Of a stretch of DNA of 21,406 bases, positions 9,467 to 17,888 are shown in pieces (position 1 is the stretch's first letter; every line of letters starts with the position of its first letter). Made by a program: the position numbers and the translations under genes. The notes under the pieces were generated by a model, which had not been told where the DNA came from, searched no databases, and worked only from the letters and a program-made list of their open reading frames with translations. The DNA comes from Actinomortierella ambigua (taxonomy: Eukaryota > Mortierellomycota > Mortierellomycetes > Mortierellales > Mortierellaceae), in NCBI GenBank assembly GCA_016098155.1, contig JAAAJB010000489.1:1-21406 (forward strand). Reading direction: 5' to 3'.

Positions 9467-9945
9467 TTTCTGTGTCTATCTATCTCTCTCTCTCTCCTCA
9501 ACATCATCGACATCACCATTCTCTCCCCCCTCAGCCTCCTCGCCCTTCCCTTCTCCCTCCAATCCGTGCCCTTTTTTTTTTTTTTGTTTCTTTCTTTTCT
9601 TTTATCGCCTGCCTCGTCTTCCTGCTAATGAATGCTTGTTGTTCTCTCTCATCTTCACATTGGGCGATCCTATAGCATTGCCCTGACCATCGTTCCCTAG
9701 GACCAAGAAAGCAACACGGGTGCTGCTACCAAGAGGGGGAGCCACACAAACAAGACCAAGAGAGAGAGAGTAGTAAAAAAGTAAAAAAGAAAACAACATA
9801 CACATATCACCCACACATACTCAATCCATCTCTCCCCCCTCCTCCACTTGCTTCTCTCCCTCTTTTTCAATCTCTCTCTTCTTCTCCTCTCTTCTCTTCT
9901 CTCTTCTCTTCTTCTCTCTTCTCTCTTCTCTCTCTCCTTCATACC

Positions 9946-9977
9946 ATGCTTCGATCACCGTTCATATCATCCGCAAT

Positions 9978-10011
<34 letters not shown>

Positions 10012-11232
10012 CCATCTCCGCCCCCTTCCTTCTTGGCTTCGTCTCCCTCCTCCTTCTCCTCCACCTCCTCCTCCACCTCCACTCCACACTTGTCCCAATC
10101 CGACTACCACAGTGACAGCGACAGCTACCCTCGCCACACCCGCTCGCCTGCACGCCCGCGAAGCACCTCCACCACCACCACCCACCACTCCTCCACCTTC
10201 TCCAACCACGCTCGATCCCATTCTCCTCCCCCTCCACGATCACACATCCGCATTCTTACCTCATCTTCCTCCCACCCGCGTCGCCCATCTGCTCACCCTC
10301 CCACCTCCCCTGCCTCTGTGCCATCCTCGATCGACATGAATCGCCCGTACGGCGCTGCATCCTCGACATCTCAATCCACGGCCCTGCTCGACGCCCCTGT
10401 TCCCCTGCCTGTCCCCAACCTAGGTTCGGGTCTGTCGCCTGACCTGTATGCAGCCACCGTCAAAACTTCATCACATACCGAGCACCACAGCTCCTTTGCC
10501 GCCGCACGGTCGTCGGCTCGTGAACTCGTGCTTGACAGCGACCTCTCCCATGACCATACCAATCACCCTTCACGCGCCATCCATGGCGACCGACATGCGT
10601 CCCACTCGCGCATCAACATTGCCAACCTGTTGTGCGATGACCGAAAGTCGTCCAGGCAGCAGCAGCAGGAAGCAAGAGACGACAACGACGACTACGGAGA
10701 AGAAGAAGAAGAGGAGGAGGAGGATGCGGAAAGAGTGGCAGTAGGGGGCCATGGCGATAAGCATGCCTCCCAACCACACACTCACGTCGCCCCATCCTCC
10801 TCGTCTGCCACCGCACCTCCATCCCGGCCCCCTCCTGCTGTTGCTCCACATCATCCACAGCAACTGCACTCGATTCACGAGTCGGACGAAGACCACCAGC
10901 GAGACGAGCGCCACCACCACCGCCAGCCCCATCACCACACGCACGCGAAGCGGGTGGAACCTGGCCAGCCGTGGCATCGAGAGCCATCAAATCATCACCC
11001 GTATCGAGATCAGTCCAGCCGCGGCAGCGGTAGCAGCACCAGTAGCAGTCATAGCTATCATCATGGCCACAGCAGCAACGGGGTTGCAGCCGACGACAAC
11101 GACGGTGACAACCACCACCATCATCACCATCACCATCACCACCACCACCACCATCCGCTTGATCCCCAGGATCCACTTTCTCCTCTGTCGACCCTTGCCA
11201 ATGCCTCTGCCATGAGTGCGCCTGCAAGAACA

Positions 11233-11264
<32 letters not shown>

Positions 11265-11352
11265 TGCCTCAGTCTCACATCAGCCTCCGGAAGCTTCTCT
11301 TTCAAGGCAACAACAACAACAGCAGCAGCAGCAACAACATCAACATCAACAT

Positions 11353-11384
<32 letters not shown>

Positions 11385-12132
11385 CACCTCCTATACACCC
11401 TCCTCCTCCTCCTCCTCCTCAACTTACCCCTCGTCCTCGTCGTCCAGTTCACGCGTGCCCTCAACGGCTGCTCGCAACGCCGACCACAGCTCAGAGACGC
11501 GCCATTCCCATTCGGACTATGCTCACCCGTATGATCAAGGGGAGTCGCCTCAGATGGGGCGGCCTAGAAGTGGAAGTGGAAGTGCTGCCCTCCACCAGCA
11601 AAACTATGGTCCATACCTCAACGACTCGCCTCCTCTGAAGCCTTCCAGGCTCTTTACTTCTTCATCACATCCTCCTCCTCCTCCACATTCGTCCGATGGA
11701 GCTCCTTCACAGCCATACCATGATGCGCGCCAGATGCACCAGCACGCAGGAGCTTCTTCTGCCTCTGCCCCGTACGCCTCCTCGCCATCATCGTCGTCAT
11801 CATCAATACCTATCCCTTCTTACTACAAGAGCACATTCTCCTCATCGGCTGCCGCCGCCACCTCCTCTTCTTCCACGTCGTCATCTTCCCTGTCCCCTTC
11901 TTCTGCCTCCACTAGCTGGCAACATCACACCTCTCAACTGCCCCGACCCCCCTACACGCCGCCGGAATACACGCGCCCTCCACGCCGCGTCTACATGCGC
12001 GATGAAGGAGGTGATGTGCCGCCACCTTCCCGACCAATCTTGCCCCCGCCAACATCCGTAAGTACCCATCTCCCTCCCACCTTTCCCCTCACACACACCC
12101 CCAAACTCATCGAAGCTCACATCATCACCCCC

Positions 12133-12168
<36 letters not shown>

Positions 12169-13743
12169 TCTGTCTCTCATCCTCAGTCTGCATCATGCAT
12201 ACCTTTTGTCCGACCACATGGCGGAACCTTGTTTTTTTTTTTTCTGGAGAGACTATTCACTTACACCACCTATTTTGTATTTCTTTCCCCCCCAACTATC
12301 TAGATGCCTCCGCCACCCCCTGTTGAGCGGCGTGCTCCAAGGGTGTACGGTATCGATGCAGCCGATCATGTCCCATTGCCCGCCCGACTGCCCCCACCTG
12401 CACCGTCGGCTGCATACAACAGCTCGAGCCAGCTTTACGCATCGCGACAGGATAGGCATCCATCTGCTGGGCACTCCTCGCAGTCGTACCAGGGTCAGCA
12501 GCACGGATCTTACTCAGAGTCTTATGCGTACTCGTCACCCTCTTCACCAGCCCCATACCCTCTGCCCAAGGATCCTCGTTATCACCATGACTCTGGATAT
12601 GGAGCCCGATATGGTAGTGATGAGATGCGCCCATCCTACCCCATCTCACCTTCAATGGATCTGGATAGATCATCCAAGTACCATCGCGGCCACTCTGTGT
12701 CCGAGATGTCTGACGTGCGTCTACCAACCTATCCCGGCCCACGCCAGTACTACAGTGCATCGCAACCATCTTCTCGACGAGCATCAGAGCAAAGTTCTAT
12801 GGCGGAAGGCAATGGCGATGGATGGCCCGTGCGACATTCGTTCTCGTACCAGAGCAGTCGCTCCTCATACCCAACACCACCAGCCACACACTCGTACGGA
12901 TCGACCCATGGCATGAACGGCAACCACGATTCGTATGCCTCTTCGTCACAGGATAGAGAGGCCTTGGCGAGCCCACAGGAGGACTACTCCCAGTCAAGGG
13001 CTCATTTCTATGCACACTCTGTGCACCCATTCGACACGGACGTGCCTCCCCCTCCACCACTTGCTCCAGGATCCTCGGGATCACTTTCCGGCGCGGAAGA
13101 CGGATTGCAAGGTTCATCCTCCATCAAGGACGAGAAACGCAAGTCATCTTCAGCGTCCAAGCGAACTCGCGTCACAGAGGAGAAGAAGATTGTCGTCGAT
13201 AATGAAGAGTTTGTGGTCAAGGCTAAGCGTAAGCGCGCCAATGCCAGCCAACTTTCGGTACTCAACGCAGCTTTTGCGCGATCGTACTTTCCATCGACCG
13301 AAGAGCGTCTCCGGTTATCCAAACAGTGCAAGATGTGTCCTAGAACAGTGCAGATTTGGTTCCAGAACAAGCGACAGAGTGTCAAGGCCAAGTCGGAGGC
13401 CATGGAGGCCGCCATGGCCGTTGCAGCCTCACGCGCCAAGGAGCAAGAAAGGCAGAAAGAGCGACTCAAGAATGGCGGCGAGCTCGAGTTGCCCTCAACA
13501 ACAACGACGACGACGACGACGACGATGATGGCGACGACAAAGTCAGTCGTAACATCGACAGCAGTCACGGCCGCGATGGGTACAGGCGCTGAGAGCACTG
13601 GAGCCGAGAAGCGACGGAGCTCAGATACCATGACGACGGCCGATGCTGTCGTCGAGGCGCTGCAGATCCAGTTGGATGGACGTGGCGTGGACTATTTTTC
13701 ACGGAAGAGACGAGCCACCGTTGCTTTCATGACATCCAAGTGA
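9946..13743 (+). CDS. Homeobox transcription factor (homeodomain protein, 1183 aa, two exons)
   Basis: Exons 9946-12057 and 12304-13743; the 246-bp intron starts GTAAGT, ends CTATCTAG and joins in phase 0. The homeodomain spans residues about 1009-1068 (13189-13368). It keeps the hallmark residues by standard numbering: R5, L16, F20, W48, F49, N51 and R53 in helix 3 (QIWFQNKR), with Q50, and it has no three-residue TALE insertion. It should bind DNA in the nucleus; a basic KRKSSSASKRTR segment just upstream may be a nuclear localisation signal, and a helical Ala/Glu/Arg stretch follows. The rest is low complexity: Ala10 near residue 13, an acidic tract near 250-263, His14 at 390-403, Ser runs, and a Gln/His tract at about 456-479. 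The domain resembles fungal Yox1/Pho2-type proteins, but orthology cannot be settled by eye. The first ATG of the frame was chosen; ATG at 10336 is an alternative start. Confidence 0.9.
12058..12303 (+). other. Intron of the homeobox gene
   Basis: GTAAGT donor at 12058-12063 and AG acceptor at 12302-12303. It contains a CT microsatellite (about 12131-12160) and a run of T at about 12230-12242 near the 3' end. Without splicing the frame stops at 12301-12303. Confidence 0.9.
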
Positions 13744-14105
13744 AAACATAGCTCCGAAACAACTAAAAAAAAAAAAAAAAAAAAAAAATTCTCTGTATTC
13801 CCCAACCTCCCTCTCCCTATCTTGCAACTCGTTGTTTCTTTTTTTTTTTCTGAGAAAAGATATCTTTCTCAGTCTTATACCCTGAACTCTTTTTTTTTTT
13901 CATTTGTCCTTTTCGCTCTTTCTGTCACACCCTATTATCCCCTCTTTTTTCATCTCTTTTGCTCTCTCCTTTCCCTGGAGTGCATCACTCAGATCTGAAG
14001 GCCGATTTTCATGAAAAGAGATCTGCTCCCGTCTCACAAAATGTGTTTCGACCATTAAATTGTACACTTTTGCTCGTTTTTTTTAAATGTAATATTGGGA
14101 GCACC
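13744..14105 (+). other. Intergenic: homeobox 3' UTR and F-box gene promoter
   Basis: 362 bp between the two genes. A 24-A run (13765-13788) lies 22 nt after the homeobox stop; no AATAAA is seen nearby. T-rich and CT-rich stretches (about 13835-13975) precede the F-box start and are the likely promoter. A longer open frame starting at 13959 runs in frame into the F-box ATG but shows nothing conserved. Confidence 0.4.
13765..13788. repeat. A24 homopolymer
   Basis: Twenty-four uninterrupted A just downstream of the homeobox stop codon. Confidence 0.9.
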
Positions 14106-15377
14106 ATGACCACCATCCACGAGCTCCCATACGAGATTCTAGTACGGAACTTGCTGGCCACACTGCGACTTTGTGATCTGGCGCATATGGCAGTCGTTTG
14201 CAGGTTCTTTCGCGAACTATGCAAAGACGAATACCTATGGCAGATCATGTTTTTACAGGACTTTGGATTCTACCCACCGCCGGCCATGTGTCGGCTTGGG
14301 TGGCGGGCCCTCTACAAAGCTATGATGAATGTCGAGGTCTACACTTGGGGTAAACGAGAGGATATCTCTGCTATCTTGAAGGAAAAAAAATAATGTGCAT
14401 TTGCCTGTGTACGAACCACCCCTTCCCTTTCATCATGATTGCTGACAGGCCACCCCCTCTTGGATATACACTAAAACAAGTAGGAAGCAACCTAGATGGG
14501 CGATTAGGCCATGGAAGGGTAATGAATTAATTTTTCATGGTCGGCTGAAAGACAGCATGTTGAGATAATGATGTTTTATTCACTTTTCTTTCCGTCTTTG
14601 GTTTTTGGGGGCAAGCAGAAGTACCGGTTCAATGACTCGGAATGTTTGCCGAAGCGTCTCCGAAAGATGCAAGGACTGCCCTTGGTCCAACTGGTATCGA
14701 CGGGATGGGGATTCCATGCCCTGGATAAGGACGGCTATGTGTGGACCTGGGGTCGTCTTGCCTACACGTCCTTGCGATTGTTTGACAATCAGCCCAAGAT
14801 GTTGACCACACCCTCCAACATTGCCTCGTTGGCCGGTGGAAGAGCCGTCATGTTGGCCAAGGGCCGACAGGGTGAGGTCTGGCAGTGGCACTGGGAAAAT
14901 AAGCCAGTGCGCGTCGTCCTTCTTGCCTCTCCTCCTCTTCCGCCACATTCGCAGGCGGCAGAATCGTCGTCGGGCCACCACCACCACCACCACCACCATC
15001 ACCGTCATCATCCGCACAGCCACCACCACGACAACAATAGCCAACATGACCACTGCATCGACGACCCCGTAGTCAAGCTGACGGCTGGCTGGGACCTGTG
15101 CGCGGTGCTGACCTGGTCGGGTCGGTTGTTCGCCTGGAACCACCAGCCACATGCCCAGTTGACCCAGCAGTCTGCAGCGCTCCATCTGGAGCGGATCTAT
15201 CTGCAGCATGCTATCCAGTTGAGCGATCAAGGTCCCCTTGGCGCAAGCCTGGCTAGCCAAGGCGATAAATTTGTCAATGTTGCGACGGGGCTGGACTTTT
15301 TGGTCGTCGTGACAGGTCGAGGTTATGTGTTCAAGTTTATGGCACAGGAGCCGCATGGTTCCTCCTCCTGGGCTTCC

Positions 15378-15408
<31 letters not shown>

Positions 15409-16556
15409 AGCAACAACAACATCAATTTCTAGGACAAGTCTACGTTCACGGTCTGGGCCTCACTGACCATTCAGAAACACTGCTCGGATTGGAACTTGAC
15501 CACCTCCAGGCGACACCTATTGTTCACCAGCATGACTCCGAGATGATGATGATGGATGATCTACCCATCTTATCACCACCCTCCGCCTACCTGACCGTCG
15601 TCTGTCCACAGGCAGTGCGCAAGGAAGGCGTGCACTTGGCCATTTTTACCAAAGCTCTGCAACAAAGCATTACCGACCACCGTCAACATGAAGAGGCCGC
15701 TTCATTCTCGGCTCCCCCCTTCCTCGACGCGCGCCTACAACGGCTGCGCAAGCGACAGAGCCAAGGACATCGTGTCGCCGAACAGAGACAGGTCGAGCAC
15801 ACACCCTTTCATGCCTCGGCCGGTTACCAAAAGTTTGCCGTCTTCCATCAGGGCGTTCCGATTGTGCTCTTGGGTCACCGTCAAGCACAGTCGGCGACAT
15901 CGCCAACGGTCCTTTCGCGACTGCTCGACCAGAATCGGCCGTGTGCACTTGCCCTGGGGGATTACCATCAGGCGCTCTTGACGGACGATGGATTGCTACG
16001 GACGTGGGGTGGCTTCGCCGAGGGCGCGTTGGGCCAGGGCGATCTACGACAGGATGTGCCGGTCCCGACCCCGGTCCTGGGCGGCGGGTTATGTCGTCGG
16101 TTTGTGTTTCGGGTTGCGTTGGCGGGGTGGCAGAGCGGGTGTCTTGCTATTGAGCTGCCAGAAGAAGAAGAGGAGGAGGAGAAGGAGGAGGACGTGTTGA
16201 ACGGTGGTGATGTCGTTGGGAACGATCGTCTAGGGGACTGGAGGACGAGGAGTGAGTCGGAAGGGGATAGAACAAGGGAAGGTGAGAATGACAATGACGA
16301 CGACGAGACATTGGTGAGTTGTTCATCCTCGTGGTGGTGGTCGTCGTCGTCGCCGCCGTCCTCGTTGACTACATCATCATCGTCGTCATCATCATCAAGC
16401 GGGTCGACAGCCATCCTGGACAAGTATAGTGAGAGTGGAGATGTCAGCAGCAATGGCGGCAAAGATCGAGTCCAGTTTCCCCGATTGGCACTAACTCGCC
16501 TCTGTCCTGAACTGAGGGTGTTTGATCCTGGCCTACCTCAAGGCGACGACTCTTAG
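14106..16556 (+). CDS. F-box protein with RCC1-like repeats (738 aa, three exons)
   Basis: Exons 14106-14349, 14484-14518 (35-nt micro-exon) and 14619-16556. Residues about 4-50 form an F-box (IHELPYEILVRNLL then VCRFFRELCKDEYLW), the Skp1-binding module of SCF ubiquitin ligases. RCC1-type motifs follow: YTWGSNLDGRLGHG (residues 79-92, spanning all three exons), GYVWTWG near 130, CAVLTWSGRLFAW near 254, FLVVVTGRGYVF near 320, and LLRTWGGFAEGALGQGD near 550. This architecture matches yeast Saf1, an SCF substrate receptor with an RCC1-like domain. A substrate cannot be predicted. The propeller is interrupted by a His tract (about 213-230) and a Gln tract (about 347-360). The C-terminus carries an acidic tract (about 608) and Ser runs (about 664-694). 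The start was chosen because the F-box begins right after it, in context GCACCATGA. Confidence 0.87.
14350..14618 (+). other. Two introns flanking a 35-nt micro-exon
   Basis: Intron 1 is 14350-14483 (134 bp; GTAAAC donor, CTGAC at about 14442, ends AAGTAG). The micro-exon is 14484-14518. Intron 2 is 14519-14618 (100 bp; GTAATG donor, ends AAGCAG). Phases agree (1 in, 0 out), and the joined reading gives WGSNLDGRLGHGRKYRF, a textbook RCC1 motif. Without the micro-exon the first and third exons are out of phase. Confidence 0.85.
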
Positions 16557-16662
16557 ATGGTGAAGAGAGATAGACAAAGAGGAGAAAGAAGACATAAAAG
16601 AACATCCGCGGTTGTAGTTTGATGTTGATTTATTCTTTTGCATAACTCGTCCCCATGACAAT
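16557..16662. other. Convergent 3' ends of the F-box gene and RPB8
   Basis: Only 106 bp separate the two stop codons. CATAAA at 16593-16598 (+) may serve the F-box gene. AATAAA on the - strand (16629-16634) lies about 29 nt past the RPB8 stop. The transcripts probably overlap at their ends. Confidence 0.5.
16629..16634 (-). terminator. RPB8 poly(A) signal
   Basis: AATAAA on the - strand, about 29 nt downstream of the RPB8 stop codon. Confidence 0.6.
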
Positions 16663-17402
16663 CTACTTGCGCATCAGCAGGTAGAGGTTCTCGCCCAAGC
16701 TGATGTTTTGCAGATGTCTGAAATCGCCCTCCAAGCACATAAGGAGACCGCCATACGAGATATATACAGAACTAAGGGATATGGATAAAAAGGAAAGAAG
16801 GAAAGAACGAGTGATTAGCCTATGCTTCTCTCCGTGTCTAAAACATAAAACAAGCAACTCACAACAGACCCAAAAAAATAAGAAAAACACCTACACCTTG
16901 CTTCCTTGACCCTCATCGTACTTGTAGACCTTGCCGTACATGACATACTCATAGTCATCGGCCAGGGTACGCTCGCCACCGACCTTCTCGCGCCAGCTCT
17001 CCTGAGCTCCACCAGTGTCGCTGGCGACAGCGTTTGTGAGCGATAGGGAGGTGGCGAGAACGAGCGAGAACTTCTCGCCAATCTCCAGAGGGTACAGCTC
17101 GTTGTTGATGTCGAGCGTCAACTCCATTTCGTAGTTCTCGGACCGAGCATTGATACGTGAGACTACCATTGTTAAGAAAGAACAGGCTTTTGTGAGATGA
17201 TGATTATAAAAAAAAAAAAAAAAAAAAAAAACACCGCGCCTGGAACGAAAGAAAAGAAAAAGTCGCATGTTTCTTATTCCAAGGTGAAAGCGCAATGTTT
17301 GACGTATTTCCCTTCCATACCCTTGTCAAACTTCTTGCCAGCGCCGTCGACGTCCTTGATATCAAAGATATCCGTGAACAGAATGTTGTCCTTGCTCGAC
17401 AT
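16663..17402 (-). CDS. RPB8: RPB8, shared subunit of RNA polymerases I, II and III (152 aa, three exons)
   Basis: Exons on the - strand: 17402-17321, 17162-16895 and 16771-16663. The 158-bp and 123-bp introns start GTATGG and GTAGGT and end TAG. Phases are 1 and 2, giving 459 nt including the stop. RPB8 (ABC3-type) is a small OB-fold-like subunit common to the three nuclear polymerases. Family motifs read straight across both junctions: KKFDKVSRINARSENYEM, then LTLDINNELYPLEIGEKFSL, YVMYGKVYKYDE, and KVSVYISYGGLLMCLEGDF, ending LYLLMRK at the C-terminus. Length is normal for the family (about 145-150 aa). The start is in context CCACCATGT. A short Gly/Ala-rich insertion (about residues 72-88) sits where the family has a variable loop. 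The gene is divergent from GCP3 and convergent with the F-box gene. It should be constitutive and essential. Confidence 0.95.
17208..17231. repeat. A24 homopolymer (T24 in RPB8 sense) in RPB8 intron 1
   Basis: Twenty-four A on the + strand, read as T24 in the RPB8 transcript, about 46 nt before the 3' splice site. Confidence 0.9.
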
Positions 17403-17888
17403 GGTGGTGTCCTGTGTGTGTTGAATGAAGCGATGCCAGAACCCTGTTCTTTCTAGACATGCCAAAAAAAAAACTTGGTGGGTGGCTTTGTGTGATCCAT
17501 TTGCTCGGGCTTGCAGCGATGTAGAAGGAGGGCCGTATTTCACAGTCACTCACCCACCGCGCGACCAAGGTGAACCTCCACACGGCGCCCCCGGGACTCC
17601 AGAGCATGCCTATCCAGCGACAGGCCTGATGGCTCAATCTTCATATTGAACTACGGATGTGCTGTAGTGACAATACTTGTTGTGCTTTTGTTATCTCAGT
17701 CTCTTCCTTGTAGAGGCACAGGGAATAGGCAGCTTCCCTTGCCCCTTTCTGATATTTTGAGCTGGCAATTTTACCTTTTGTCTGACCAAGAAAAAAAAAT
17801 TGCCTCTCATTCGCGGTCAGTCACTGCATTCCATCAACCGAAAAAAAAGGACGCAGGACTCAACCACAGAGACAGGAAAGACAAGGAA
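17403..17888. promoter_or_regulatory. Bidirectional promoter region of RPB8 and GCP3
   Basis: 486 bp between the two start codons. The octamer CAGTCACT occurs twice in the same orientation, at 17543-17550 and 17818-17825. It differs by one base from the fission-yeast HomolD box (CAGTCACA), a TATA substitute in ribosomal-protein and other housekeeping promoters; functional identity here is inference. The rest is mixed, with short A runs and a GC-rich segment at about 17575-17600. An upstream ATG at 17646 is in frame with GCP3. Confidence 0.45.

Larger units (their letters stand above)
8194..9945. promoter_or_regulatory. 5' flank of the homeobox gene, repeat-rich
   Basis: About 1.75 kb without a supported gene. 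It holds a CAG/CAA tract (about 8341-8385), (CA)9 at 8944-8961, (TC)11 at 9247-9268, a CA/GATA-rich segment at about 9330-9428, CTGT units at 9441-9466 and a CT-rich block at about 9840-9940 just before the ATG. GCTAATG at about 9624 followed by a CT-rich tract and CCTATAG ending at 9675 resembles a 3' splice site, so a leader intron ending there is possible. Confidence 0.4.

Noticed and set aside
10613..11464. 283-codon open frame on the - strand opposite the homeobox gene
   Set aside because: It is made of Val, Arg and Cys runs that mirror the sense Asn/His/Ser repeats; a repeat artefact.
17646..17888. Upstream in-frame ATG giving GCP3 81 extra residues
   Set aside because: The added residues are not GCP-like and would overlap the shared promoter; ATG 17889 fits better.
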